Of a DNA stretch of 64,000 bases, positions 22,401 through 29,923 are shown piece after piece. Within the stretch, counting starts at the first letter, position 1; the number at the start of each line of letters is the position of its first letter. A program made the position numbers and the translations under genes. Below the pieces are notes generated by a model that did not search any database, was not told the origin of the DNA, and saw only the letters and a program-made list of their open reading frames with translations. The DNA is from Argopecten irradians (Eukaryota; Mollusca; Bivalvia; Pectinida; Pectinidae), in the NCBI RefSeq assembly GCF_041381155.1, contig NC_091142.1, positions 30,245,528-30,309,527 on the forward strand. The letters run 5' to 3'.

Positions 22401-24706
22401 TAGCGACTTCATAATAATCAATACTTTATTTTTATTGCTCAAGAAAGACATTTAAAATATATACGTTGTCTGATGTATATAGCAATTACAAGATGTACAT
22501 ACTGTATACTTTACATTAGTTAACTTCGTATGCTGGTTGTTTGATAGAAATAACTAATTTGGTAAATCTAATATTAGCTTAGCAGCAAAATAATTGATCA
22601 ATTTTTAAAACGACCTATTTGATAAAACATTTACAAATATTTTCAGCTTGGTTTTCAAATTTACTTGTTATGACTTCCCATAAATAGTATTAAAAATTTA
22701 GTAAATCGAATGTTGGTTATTTACCATGGTGCTGAAATTATGAAATAAAACGACAAATATGGATGTAATTTATTAGCTCACCTGGTCCGAAGGACCGAGG
22801 TGACCAGGTGAGCTTATGAGATACCGCGACGTCCGTCGTCCGGCGTCCGGCGTCAGTCGTCCGGCGTCCGTTGTCCGTCAACAATCGACTTCTTCTCCAT
22901 AACCGCTGGTCGGAATTCAACAAAATTCGACTGGTAGCATCCTTATGCGTTACTGACTGAAAATTGTACAAATGATGGGGCTAACCCCCAGGGGCCTGAG
23001 GGGCGGGGCCAAAAGGGGTCAATTTGGCTATTTCCATATAAAAGACTTCTTCTCTGAAAGTAAGCATGGGATATCACTCATAATGCAATGGTAGCATCCT
23101 TATAAGATGGGGATTCAAAATTGTACAAATGATTTGGCTGACCCCCTGGGGGCCTGACGGGCAGGGTCAAAAGGGGTCAATTTGGCTATTTTCATTTAAA
23201 CAACTTCTTCTCTGCAACTAAGCATGGGAGAGCACTCATAATTCAATAATAACATCCTTAGAGGGTGAGGATTCAAAATAGTACAAATGATGGGGCTGAC
23301 CCCCGTAGGCAGAGGGGTGGGGTCAAAAGGGATCAATTTGGCTGTTACCATATGAGCATCTAAGTATGGGATAGCACTCATAATGCAATGGTAGCATCCT
23401 TTTAGGGTGGGGATTCAAAATTGTAAAAATGACCTTTTGGGGCCTTAGGTGCGGGGCCAAAAATGTTAATTAGGTTTCTATTTTCATCTAAATTACTTCC
23501 TCTCTGAAACTATGTATTGGATAACATATTCGTATGGTATCTATAGCATCATTATATGACTGGGATTCAAAATTAAGCAAATCGTGGGGTCAATTTAATT
23601 TTGTGATTTTTGAATCACTAATTACTAAATTACAGAATTACTCACAAAAAACCCAAATAAACAGGTGAACGATAAAGGCCCTCTGGGCCTCTTGTTTAGA
23701 AGTGTGCTAATGATTTACATTTGGATGTAAATTGTATCTCACACAGTCATAAAAAGGTATTAAGAATTGGCGAATATTTGTGTGTTTTATATTATTTATG
23801 ACCATATTCAGTGGCATTCCTGTGGTGTAAATTGTATCTATATTAATGATTACATTTTCGCTGCATTCTCCGTTAATAAAGCGAAAAAAAAATGTCCAAT
23901 GTAAATACATTGATATTTTCGCCATTTTTTCTCTGTCAAGGTTTTCTACCAAGGAAGGCCACTGCTATCGTACGTCGACCCCTCTTACAAGCCGGCAATC
24001 GGTATGTAGTCACAGACGATCAAGTCAAAACCAAAATGACTATTAAATTCTAAAGTGTTTTAGAGTTTGAAATTACTTGTTTTGCCTTCAGCAATGAACT
24101 GGTATAATTTCTAGCCTTTGAAATGTATTTAGAATTCATAGAGGTTATTTATCATAATCATCTGAAATGATGATAAACCGAAATCCAGTACGTTCTCGTG
24201 AATTACAAATCAAGTTCTCATTCCGCTAATTTTCTGTTTTGCTTCTTTATACAGATTTGACCTACACTATTGACGAACCGTTGCTAAAAAGGTAACTTAA
24301 ATTTTACAACCTGTCCTTTTTATTACAATGCACAGACGACTGAATGGCTGGAAATGTCTAATAGTCTAAACCTTAAACGAGTTTGTTACTCTATCATTTG
24401 AGAATTTTTGTTTAATACGAGAATGCGTTATATTCTTTGTAATATGTAATGTCGTGTTAAAATACAACGTTTGTAATTGTATTCAATAAAAGGTCTCCCA
24501 GTGAGGATGTTGTGAAGGAAAATAAATCTGTTACAAACACTCAGACAGCACTCGATTTGGAAACCCTCCTCTGGAACTGTACAGTGAAAATAATACCCGA
24601 CAGTGAAATAGTGCCATCTTCAGATCTACCAGAAAACTTCTGGAGTGTTGACTTCAGCAGTGTTAGAATACCAATCGGTATGCAAGAGGAAATAGATCGT
24701 TGGTAA
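1120..24706 (+). CDS. RAMA-domain coiled-coil protein, ANKRD31-like C-terminal architecture (whole gene, 13 exons)
   Basis: Thirteen exons join with matching phases into one frame of 3258 nt (1085 residues plus stop). Order of parts: an acidic, Thr/Val-rich N-terminus with 11-residue repeats (about 45-90); a Ser/Gln-rich disordered region with many SQ/TQ pairs (about 110-410); a basic coiled coil (about 446-555); a second disordered stretch; a RAMA domain (about 912-1002) with the signatures LIDRGIL, NGRFVGSLMDSG, VFKTPAQWV and FYQGRPLLSYV; and a tail ending IDRW. RAMA domains occur in MPND and ANKRD31 and in bacterial modification enzymes. In ANKRD31 a coiled coil, a RAMA domain and a REC114-binding tail follow the ankyrin repeats, so a role in meiotic double-strand-break control is the leading inference. 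No ankyrin repeats are visible here; they may be lost or lie upstream. The exon model rests on reading splice signals only. Confidence 0.72.
1948..2703 (-). pseudogene. LINE reverse transcriptase, thumb and C-terminal region
   Basis: About 250 codons without a stop. They contain the motifs VKHSKYLGLTL and NRTLGFLKRNL, then LLDPNLSTAP, KIQQIEKTQRRAARYV, SEMLYTLQWPTLQTRR and a C-terminus with YSFFLHTITYWNLLP. This run is diagnostic of the region after the catalytic box in CR1/Jockey-type reverse transcriptases. The frame is offset from the palm portion at 2684-3505, so the two halves no longer form one ORF. Confidence 0.85.
2684..3505 (-). pseudogene. LINE reverse transcriptase, fingers and palm
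   Basis: This contains the sequential reverse-transcriptase motifs GPDNIHGRILKEL, WKHANVNPIYKKGDK, NYRPISLTCITCKLME, FRPFRSCETQLA, IIMDFAKAFDK, YKLKYYGI and SGVPQGTCLGPILFLIYIND. The catalytic aspartate box falls in a shifted frame at about 2795-2805 and reads FADG rather than FADD. The copy is therefore dead both by frame and by an active-site change. Confidence 0.85.
4247..5154 (-). pseudogene. LINE PHD-like finger and APE endonuclease region
   Basis: The upstream part (4528-5154) starts with a cysteine/histidine cluster (CCDTRNVWYHVDCQGV, then WDCLNCG) typical of the PHD-like finger in CR1-type elements. A Ser/Pro linker and the endonuclease motifs INFQSISNKK, LKPDIVIGTETWL and GGVLIAV follow. 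The downstream part (4247-4531), in another frame, has TAGAYYRPPSDKG and SGDFNLPHIDW. These match the APE-type target-nicking endonuclease of LINEs. Confidence 0.8.
5179..5439 (-). pseudogene. LINE N-terminal leader with degenerate 2A-like motif
   Basis: A short ORF has a hydrophobic start (LLFSLALLAFWL) and ends in LFILLLSIASDTELNPSP. Many CR1/L2-type LINEs carry a virus-like 2A ribosome-skipping motif of the form D-x-E-x-N-P-G-P near their N-terminus. Here the match is DTELNPSP, with Gly replaced by Ser at the skipping site, which in known 2A peptides abolishes or greatly weakens activity. Confidence 0.6.
6861..6898 (+). CDS. RAMA gene exon 2 (micro-exon)
   Basis: A 38-nt exon lies between 'tttggtttag' and the donor ACAG|gtaaac. 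It takes two bases from exon 1 and passes one base to exon 3, and it encodes MLNCRKMLPREET plus a split Asp codon. A second acceptor 12 nt downstream (after 6872) keeps the same frame and would drop four residues. The phase fit on both sides is the main support; no homology is available for so short a piece. Confidence 0.45.
7198..9912. repeat. Minisatellite, 41-bp unit, about 66 copies
   Basis: The unit is about 41 bp with the core 'gttaacctatggatattccg' followed by 'agagtatgagtctccattct'. Copies vary at scattered positions (cgcgagtatggg, gattccgtgag, and so on) and several variants recur in blocks (for example 7740-7990 and 8700-8960), which indicates higher-order duplication. The array lies in intron 2 of the RAMA gene and stops only about 20 bp before the exon 3 acceptor at 9932. 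Confidence 0.95.
9933..9985 (+). CDS. RAMA gene exon 3
   Basis: A 53-nt exon runs from 'gtacttcacag' to the donor TACAAG|gtaaag. With the base carried from exon 2 it reads DDTLSPVLPSQSTTQHYK and leaves phase 0 for exon 4. It is Ser/Thr/Gln-rich like exon 4. Its acceptor lies directly after the 41-bp minisatellite. Confidence 0.55.
10217..11078 (+). CDS. RAMA gene exon 4 (Ser/Gln-rich, SQ/TQ cluster)
   Basis: An 862-nt exon follows 'ctagttgcag' and ends at the donor CACACAG|gtaaat. It codes for about 287 residues with no hydrophobic core and strong Ser, Gln, Asp and Asn bias. About ten SQ or TQ pairs occur (SESQATQ, DDTQSS, DSQG, DSSQTG, CSSQSS, GTQSS, SHSQSS, SSQGSD, SSQSS), which would qualify as an SQ/TQ cluster of the kind phosphorylated by ATM/ATR kinases. 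Only the first of the many repeated donors downstream gives the phase needed by exon 5; reading further meets a stop at about 11137. Confidence 0.7.
11033..12215 (+). repeat. Minisatellite, 55-bp unit, about 21 copies, each carrying a splice donor
   Basis: The unit is about 55 bp with the core 'caccaacggatccaaaagat' followed by 'tcacacaggtaaatattacc' and 'acgtcaccaaggaaa'. It begins inside the 3' end of exon 4 and repeats the exon end, the CACACAG|gtaaat donor and the start of the intron. The first copy is the working junction; the later ones are near-identical decoys. 55 is not a multiple of three, so downstream donors fall in other phases. Confidence 0.95.
12230..12845 (-). mobile_element. 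Crypton-like DNA-element fragment with long palindrome
   Basis: A roughly 63-bp-arm palindrome (12237-12299 against 12313-12376) contains 'cacttttattgtcccc' and its complement around a 'ccgaggcgaagccgag' centre. Beside it, on the minus strand, 12384-12611 encodes a 75-residue piece whose MASRFDNLDEESLEKFL and KTAANILKDFVREK resemble the N-terminus of Crypton-derived tyrosine-recombinase proteins (the DUF3504/ZMYM2/QRICH1 group). The palindrome suggests an element terminus. Further 'aaatagttcgaatgactatt' sequence near 12790-12830 may be part of the same insertion. Confidence 0.4.
12846..13221. other. Intron 4 sequence, nothing recognised
   Basis: AT-rich sequence between the Crypton-like fragment and exon 5. 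I see no repeat, ORF or structure worth naming. Confidence 0.5.
13222..13319 (+). CDS. RAMA gene exon 5
   Basis: A 98-nt exon lies between 'catttcttaag' and GACGAG|gtaagc. With the G from exon 4 it reads GDGEQKHTFASQKETHESQ then STVSPYITNQVRDE, ending in phase 0. It adds two more SQ pairs to the SQ/TQ-rich region. The phase match on both sides supports it. Confidence 0.6.
13616..14005. mobile_element. Fold-back element in intron 5
   Basis: 'catgggtctgtgaagtggac' followed by 'agggatatctcaac' (13618-13651) is the reverse complement of 'gttgagatatccctgtccac' followed by 'ttcacagacccatg' (13720-13753). A shorter related piece ('gggatatccctgtgaagta') recurs at about 13973. The open frame through this region is a by-product and shows no protein similarity that I recognise. 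Confidence 0.6.
14156..14240 (+). CDS. RAMA gene exon 6 (start of coiled coil)
   Basis: An 85-nt exon after 'gtgttgatag' ends GCGG|gtacgt. It encodes QDQEEAIFRKIVKQQ then EYVDKQLRKPQLA, a charged helical segment with heptad-like spacing, and passes one base (G) to exon 7 to form Asp. Confidence 0.7.
14402..15150 (+). CDS. RAMA gene exon 7 (coiled coil plus disordered region)
   Basis: A 749-nt exon runs from 'tcatgttttag' to GAGAAG|gtatgt. It opens with DAEKLKLHIGTLQLLLRKL and continues as a strongly basic helix (KQNRLRYKDEIEQLGKRQKQ, LIKLVQRQKMLSSKLKNFEHL), a likely coiled coil for self-association or partner binding. The rest is Ser/Thr/Gln-rich and disordered, with more SQ/TQ pairs (QESQTT, GSSQLT, DTQST, SFSQS). 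Phases agree with exons 6 and 8. Confidence 0.75.
15284..15406 (+). CDS. Possible optional exon between RAMA exons 7 and 8
   Basis: An open stretch (15185-15412) has host-like Ser/Thr/Gln composition. Within it 'gttaaatcag|ACACAAAC' and TCACCA|gtataag could bound a 123-nt exon in phase 0/0, which would insert 41 residues (TQTNTCFGKGRDHFSQSSKG, then a Pro/Ser-rich end) without changing the frame. The acceptor is weak. It may equally be an exon remnant. Confidence 0.25.
15407..16510. other. Intron 7 remainder
   Basis: From 15407 to 15960 there is AT-rich sequence in which I see nothing specific. A fold-back repeat follows (15963-16345), then about 165 bp of plain sequence to exon 8. Confidence 0.5.
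15963..16345. mobile_element. Fold-back repeat, copy 1 (family shared with 43.5 kb)
   Basis: The left part contains 'aatccgagaatggcgcgaaa', 'cgacgttatcgtgacgtca' and 'gacgttgcgtattgatt'. The right part is a hairpin in which 'gtttgcaaacttttgtgaga' and 'atccg' pair with 'cggattcacacagtttgcaaac'. The same ordered blocks recur at 43500-43830, so this is a dispersed non-coding element and not a local palindrome. Confidence 0.65.
16511..17032 (+). CDS. RAMA gene exon 8 (Pro/Thr-rich linker)
   Basis: A 522-nt, phase 0/0 exon runs from 'ttgattcag' to ATCCAG|gttagt. It encodes ELVVKKTSKTPSQVMTGKQ, a Pro-rich stretch (KPTHTKPKPTFIPPTAVRP) and a basic helix ISRRIQQRRLLAESQRQQ near the end. Likely a flexible linker before the RAMA domain. 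Function unknown. Confidence 0.7.
17033..17567. other. Intron 8, nothing recognised
   Basis: AT-rich sequence. A 93-codon open frame (17308-17589) overlaps exon 9 in another frame, has no protein features I recognise, and is not called. Confidence 0.5.
17568..17684 (+). CDS. RAMA gene exon 9 (start of RAMA domain)
   Basis: A 117-nt, phase 0/0 exon ends TCAAAG|gtgagg. It encodes EESEEPLKSQVQTKYPSLTT followed by LIDRGILVSAKDCLVTESK. The L-I-x-x-G-I/V-L motif and the following short strand match the opening of RAMA domains, where human MPND has LIEEGVLKPG (recalled family knowledge). Confidence 0.78.
17853..18205. repeat. Minisatellite, 33/30-bp unit, about 11 copies
   Basis: The unit is 'cctgtaacaacatgtcgtta' plus 'tacatgatttgtt' (33 bp), with 30-bp variants lacking 'aac'. 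Because both lengths are multiples of three, a 118-codon frame stays open, but it is a by-product. A diverged single copy of the same phrase (cctgtaacaacatgtcg) lies inside the neighbouring hAT-like element at about 18916. Confidence 0.9.
18229..19024. mobile_element. hAT-like non-autonomous DNA element
   Basis: The ends read TTAGGGCTGCC at 18229 and GGTAGCCCTAA at 19024, an imperfect terminal inverted repeat, and are flanked on both sides by TA-rich 'atatatat', compatible with an 8-bp duplication. Subterminal 'gcgatac' and 'gcaatatatac' sequences add further symmetry. The interior (about 795 bp) is non-coding; it includes 'gaaatcgaaaatggcggcgg'. The TIR form (TAGGGCTGxC) resembles hAT elements. 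That assignment is inference. Confidence 0.45.
19025..21837. other. Intron 9 of the RAMA gene, no features recognised
   Basis: About 2.8 kb of AT-rich sequence. Short open frames on both strands (19210-19413, 19901-20149, 20237-20458 and others) lack recognisable motifs and splice-phase partners. I see no repeats of note. Confidence 0.5.
21838..21975 (+). CDS. RAMA gene exon 10 (core of RAMA domain)
   Basis: A 138-nt, phase 0/0 exon ends AGGGAG|gtacaa. It encodes NGRFVGSLMDSGLIRGPGGE, then VFKTPAQWVSAVNDGVLVKK and RRGYRE. It lines up with the RAMA core of MPND (FVGDL...DGRI, VFNSPSAWA), including the F-x-(T/S)-P-x-x-W signature. This exon is the strongest evidence for the domain call. GC content is clearly above the surrounding intron. 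Confidence 0.85.
21976..22769. other. Intron 10, first part
   Basis: AT-rich sequence. The phrase 'tgtacataaattaacgcttt' plus 'atgrgcagtgc' occurs twice (about 22149 and 22189), a short local duplication. Nothing else recognised. Confidence 0.5.
22770..23698. mobile_element. Dispersed bivalve-type repeat with internal tandem units
   Basis: It opens with 'ttagctcacctggtccgaag' and 'gaccgaggtgaccaggtgag', a GC-rich 'cgtccgtcgtccggcgtccg' stretch, then four diverged units of about 150 bp (landmarks 'gcatgggatatcactcataa', 'tggtagcatcctta', 'ggattcaaaattgtacaaat', 'ggggtcaatttggctat'), and closes with 'gataaaggccctctgggcct' and 'cttgttt'. I recall this opening and closing as a very common element class in bivalve genomes. 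There is no coding capacity, and it lies in intron 10. Confidence 0.6.
23941..24001 (+). CDS. RAMA gene exon 11 (end of RAMA domain)
   Basis: A 61-nt exon runs from the strong acceptor 'ttttttctctgtcaag' to the donor ATCG|gtatgt. It continues exon 10 as VFYQGRPLLSYVDPSYKPAI and leaves one base for exon 12. The V-x-Y-x-G-x-x-L-L-x-Y-V pattern fits the closing strand and helix of RAMA domains. Confidence 0.75.
24255..24291 (+). CDS. RAMA gene exon 12
   Basis: A 37-nt exon lies between 'cttctttatacag' and AAAAAG|gtaact, encoding DLTYTIDEPLLK with split codons at both ends that match exons 11 and 13. The short size is unusual, but both splice sites and both phases agree. Confidence 0.65.
24493..24706 (+). 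CDS. RAMA gene exon 13 (C-terminal tail)
   Basis: The exon follows 'ttcaataaaag' and encodes the last 70 residues. It contains the hydrophobic segments ALDLETLLWNCTVKIIPD, DLPENFWSVDFSSVRIPIG and MQEEIDRW, then TAA. A C-terminal tail after RAMA with aromatic anchors is where ANKRD31 binds the PH domain of REC114; a similar role here is inference. A possible polyadenylation signal AATAAA lies far downstream at about 25277. Confidence 0.75.
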
Positions 24707-25522
24707 AGTCTCGTTGGTGAAGTCTCCTTTGTGGTGACGTCAGCATTGCCCCGTGTTATTTGGGAAATTCTAGGGTAAGTCGTAAATATTTGGATTACTT
24801 TCACCAAGTCTCCGATCGTTTTATGAAGTTTCTGAGAACATTTATCAGCGGATAAAGGAATGTAATGTTAGGAAAGTGTTTCCTGCTTTTTGTGCACCAT
24901 GACTGTTTGAAACAAAACCATTTCGAAGAATATTATTTATAATGATGCTAATATTCTTCACTGGCTATGACATTTTTTATCATAAAATCATGATCCTTTG
25001 TACTGTGTCGATAGAATTACATAAAGTTGTCTAACGAGGACCTAGTAAAGTAATCGGCTCAGGTCTGATGACAGCCTCGTTTTTGTGTTTGATAATGAGT
25101 TATTTTCACGGAAATGCGTCCGTTTACATTCGTAGGCATTAAGTCATACAGCTCAGAATGTATGCAGAGTAAAACGTTTGGGTTTTTTATTGATGTATAT
25201 CTGTCATTTCTACTTATTAGTTATCATTTTAATAGTTCATTTCCTATGTTCATATAATCATGTTGATTTTTTAAAAAATAAACATGTATTCGACTTTTCA
25301 TAATAGTCTCCAATATTTCACAGTAGCAATATTGATTTTTCGAAAGTGTAGATATTTTAGATGAACGTATTTGGACATTGTGTTATTACAAAGGCCTATA
25401 TGCTTTAGTTTTGACCGTAATGTCCCCACCAGTCTTCATTTCTTTTTAATTTATATCTCAACCACAAAAATTACAATGGAAGTGGCGATAGCCGAATGAC
25501 TATGGTGTCTTAAGTTCTACAA
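24707..25522. other. Intergenic, downstream of the RAMA gene
   Basis: AT-rich sequence. A tRNA-like stretch ('gtggcgatagccgaatgact' at about 25482, followed by 'gagtggttcatg') just before the 59-bp array faintly recalls a SINE head, but box spacing is uncertain. Nothing else recognised. Confidence 0.4.
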
Positions 25523-26576
25523 GCGCCGGAGTGGTTCATGTGTTTCCAATTCTACAGTTTGCCCATCATCTCTTTGTCACTGCGCCGGAATGGTTAATGT
25601 GTTTCCAATTCTACAGTTTGCCCATCATCTCTTTGTCACTGCGCCGGAGTGGTTCATGTGTTTCCAATTCTACAGTTTGCCCATCATCTCTTTGTCACTG
25701 CGCCGGAATGGTTCATGTGTTTCCAATTCTACAGTTTGCCCATCATCTCTTTGTCACTGCGCCGGAGTGGTTCATGTGTTTCCAATTCTACAGTTTGCCC
25801 ATCATCTCTTTGTCACTGCGCCGGAATGGTTAATGTGTTTCCAATTCTACAGTTTGCCCATCATCTCTTTGTCACTGCGCCGGAGTGGTTCATGTGTTTC
25901 CAATTCTACAGTTTGCCCATCATCTCTTTGTCACTGCGCCGGAGTGGTTCATGTGTTTCCAATTCTACAGTTTGCCCATCATCTCTTTGTCACTGCGCCG
26001 GAATGGTTAATGTGTTTCCAATTCTACAGTTTGCCCATCATCTCTTTGTCACTGCGCCGGAGTGGTTCATGTGTTTCCAATTCTACAGTTTGCCCATCAT
26101 CTCTTTGTCACTGCGCCGGAATGGTTAATGTGTTTCCAATTCTACAGTTTGCCCATCATCTCTTTGTCACTGCGCCGGAGTGGTTCATGTGTTTCCAATT
26201 CTACAGTATGCCCATCATCTCTTTGTCACTGCGCCGGAATGGTTCATGTGTTTCCAATTCTACAGTTTGCCCATCATCTCTTTGTCACTGCGCCGGAGTG
26301 GTTCATGTGTTTCCAATTCTACAGTATGCCCATCATCTCTTTGTCACTGCGCCGGAATGGTTCATGTGTTTCCAATTCTACAGTTTGCCCATCATCTCTT
26401 TGTCACTGCGCCGGAGTGGTTCATGTGTTTCCAATTCTACAGTATGCCCATCATCTCTTTGTCACTGCGCCGGAATGGTTCATGTGTTTCCAATTCTACA
26501 GTTTGCCCATCATCTCTTTGTCACTGCGCCGGAATGGTTCATGTGTTTCAAACTCTACAGTTAGCCCACCATTGTC
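25523..26576. repeat. Minisatellite, 59-bp unit, about 18 copies
   Basis: The unit is 'gttcatgtgtttccaattct', 'acagtttgcccatcatctct', 'ttgtcactgcgccggaatg'. Copies are almost identical; the main variants are rAtg/rGtg, ttAatg/ttCatg and ttTgcc/tAtgcc, and they alternate in patterns that imply duplication of blocks. The unit has no stop in any plus-strand frame, so all three frames stay open for up to about 1 kb. This is a by-product of the repeat, not a gene. Confidence 0.95.
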
Positions 26577-27440
26577 TTTATTATGGCAGAAAATAGTAAT
26601 GTTGTCTTAATCAGATTGGGACAGTTATAAAATTGAACATATTTATTTATTAGCAAATATGGAAAAACAATGGAACAGTATGATTTCATAACATAAATAT
26701 GATTATCAATTACTTACTCAATCCAACAGTCGTAACGGCAAGAACATGTATAAACAATGGTTGGGCTCATTTGAAATATCTTAACTAAGATTCTTGTTTA
26801 AGGCTACACCAATACGCCAACCAAACACGACAATACAATTATTTACTTCTCTCTTTCGCCATTGGCTGATACCCTACATATACATGAAATCTAAAACAAA
26901 ATCTTAAAAGGAAAAAATACGTAAATACCGAAAACATACAAAATAAAGAAATTAAAAAAATAAAATACCTAGTAAAAAGACGGTAAATTTTAAATGATAC
27001 TATCGTTTTCAATGTATTGTCTGGCATCTATCGACTATTTCGACCGAAAAAAGAGTGTGTATTTCCAGTGAGGTTAAGCGGTAGTACACGTATAGTCGAC
27101 AAATATCTGCACACTTCTGTGGGGGAGTGTAACTATCATAGTTCTATAGAACAACAGGCCAATCACTGCAAACATTGAAAAAGCATTTGATACATAGAAA
27201 AAGAAGTCACCGAACAAACTATATAAAACGCATAGATCTGTGTCCTTGTATATATTCCTTGCGAGTATCAAAATGATATACATGTACATACAATGTTTAC
27301 TAGCGTAGACTTTTTATAGGTCCTTACATCATCACAGAAGGACACCATGGACATCATGAAGCATGCTATTTGTAATTTTAGAATGTTTTTGTACCGCCCG
27401 CGACGATATTTCTTTCCGCCGCCCGGCGGCGTTGTCGTCA
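26577..27440. other. Intergenic, nothing recognised
   Basis: AT-rich sequence with short chance ORFs on the minus strand (26839-27027, 27074-27289) that have hydrophobic, low-complexity products and no recognisable family. Confidence 0.5.
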
Positions 27441-27910
27441 ACATTTCACTTTAAAGTTTTGCGTTTAGCTCTGTTTCTCAAAAAGTCCACTCCTAACCAA
27501 ACTTTAAACATAGCTAAAGGACATCAGTATTACCTCAACACGCCTTATTTTTGCAGGATTCATTTCAGGCCATTGGATGCAGAGGCTGTGAAACTTAGGG
27601 ATGCTAAACTATTTAGTAGATTTGACTTTAAAGTTTTACATTTAGCTCTGTTTCTTATTACCTATAAACCATATACTAACCAAACATTAATAATAGCTAA
27701 AGGACATCATTATTACCTCGACACACCTAATTGTTCATATCAGGGTGTGGGATTTAGAGGCTTTGAAACTTAGTGATTCTTAACTATACTTCGCTCTCCT
27801 TCTCAAAAAGAAAAGTATTATCCTAAGCAATCTTGGAGTATAGCTAAAGGCGATCATTACCACCTCAACACACCTAATTGTTGCAGAATTCCTTCAGGTT
27901 GTGGGATTCA
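27440..27910. repeat. Three diverged tandem units of about 185 bp
   Basis: The landmarks 'actttaaagttttgcgttta' plus 'gctctgtttctcaaaaag', 'tagctaaaggacatcagtat' plus 'tacctcaacacgcc' and 'tgcaggattcatttcagg' repeat at about 27447, 27627 and 27780, increasingly diverged. The open frame 27363-27773 covers two units and is probably accidental. Confidence 0.6.
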
Positions 27911-29923
27911 GATGTTGTAAGACATAATTATGCTTCATTTCACATTTCCTTCATTTTGTTTTACTTCCAGATGTTTTTAAATAATTCATTATAGTTATGT
28001 AATAAATCAACAATGCGGTATAGGTGATACTTATAATTACGCGTAATTCTTGTTTCCTTGTTTTATAGTGTTATTTCTTCCTGGTGTAATCTTAAAAATA
28101 CAAATTAAACAGACTTCCCATACATATAACCTTGTAGTCCTACTGACTGATTATGAACGTTTTATTTTCTGACCTCATGCAGATATCCGTATAGTGCCTG
28201 AAACTATTTAACCATGATATAAACAATGTCGTTGGATTGTGCATAGCTTAAGTATCCTTTATTATATAATAAAACTGTACTTCCTTAATTATTTCTATAC
28301 TTCCCTGTAGCACCACTTATTTCTAAAACCTTATACCTTAGGCGTTGTGTTTTAACGTTTTGTTAAGCGGCTTATCTAAAAATTTGGTCATAAAGATAAC
28401 GTCAATTCACTGATTGAGAATTCTTCTTAATACTAAGTATCTCTTTGATGAATCATGAATTGATAATAAAAAAACAATATCTGAGATTATTCTAATACTT
28501 CCTTATCACGAATATGATACCGATGCAAACTGTATAATTGCTAATGTTCGCGGACGTTTTGATTTCATTATATTCGCGAAACCATCCTAATTCGCGATGT
28601 TTAATACCTCGCGAAGTTTATCAATGTCATTGTTTAATATTATAGTCTGTCGTTTAAATAACGCTTCCAAAGGCTACTAAGATAATGCGCGAAAATAACC
28701 CCCGCGACAATAACAAAACAGAAAATCGCGTAATTTTAAATCCGCGAAGTTTAACAACTATACAGTACTTATCGATCAACAAAAGAAATGCATTTACAAT
28801 TACAAATTTACGAACTATACTAAACATCTAGATTAAATATTTCAACTTAAACATATAATGATCCGGTACATCAATGTTGACGAATTGAAAATTAGAGTGG
28901 GGAATAATTCCCGGAAATAAGGTAATGATGTAGCTCATATATAAACCCGATGGTATTAATCTCTTTGGAGCCCAACAAACATTTCTAATTCTTGTGAATT
29001 GTAGGTGTTTGTGTACACATGTTAAAGTACTTTTAAGAACTAAACGATAAACCTTTTCTCTCATGGGGAGGAAGTGAGATACCTTCAGTACCAGTGTCCT
29101 TTCTTTGCTTTACTCAAAATGTCGTTCGTCTTTACCTTTTCTATATTTATCTCCCTTGCGGTAGGTATTGGTTGTCACATTACTGCCCTGGGAAGTTTTC
29201 ACTGTATGAATATACATGTACATAACTATAAAGTGTAAATTTATGAAGTCAAGCAGTGTTTATAACTTTGTGATAGCTTGGAATTAGTTTGCCTTCTTAT
29301 TTTTCTGAAGTCACATTAAACCGATACCATATAATTTCAGCGTTTTTGTCATAAAATTTATTTTCCAGTTACGTCTTTTCAGTAAATGAATGGTTTCCTT
29401 TAAATAAATGATATTGGAGGTATCCATAGATTGATATTCGATCATTTTTTTTTTATTAAACAGTATGTAAAAACATGCTCTTAATTTTAACGGGTCCAAG
29501 AGAGTAATATTTAAAGATAGGTAAGTCTTCATCACATGATTATTTCCAAATACCTACATTTCGAAGTATATCAATGTCAAAATTCATTGCTAAACTTCCA
29601 GTGGCAGCTATTTTGTCTCCATTTTCGAATCCTGACGTCACAGCAGTATATAAACTATAACATTGTAATGGATTAATGGATATTCCGCCCAGAACAACAA
29701 ATCCAACTACTGGTCACATGCATGTATATACAAAATATTATATGGCAAGGTAACATGTGTAATATATAATGAAACAAAACGTGAATAAATAAGCTCTGTA
29801 AGATCATGTTGTGCTATAACACAGGCTGTGCACGTTGCTATAAAACCATTTTTATGTCATTCGTAGGCTCTATAAAAACCTATTGGATTACAGAAACAAA
29901 AATAAATGAAACCGGAACAGCCT
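27911..29923. other. Intergenic, 3' of the first otopetrin-like gene
   Basis: AT-rich sequence. At about 28545-28765 a patch rich in 'cgcgaa', 'ttcgcg' and 'gcgcgaaaataa' phrases in both orientations looks like a degraded inverted-repeat element. I see nothing specific elsewhere, and the short minus-strand ORFs (28828-29064, 29311-29535) are unconvincing. Confidence 0.4.

Noticed and set aside
25531-26610. Overlapping plus-strand ORFs of 100-324 codons
   Set aside because: They are by-products of the 59-bp repeat; all three frames are open with the same rotated peptide.
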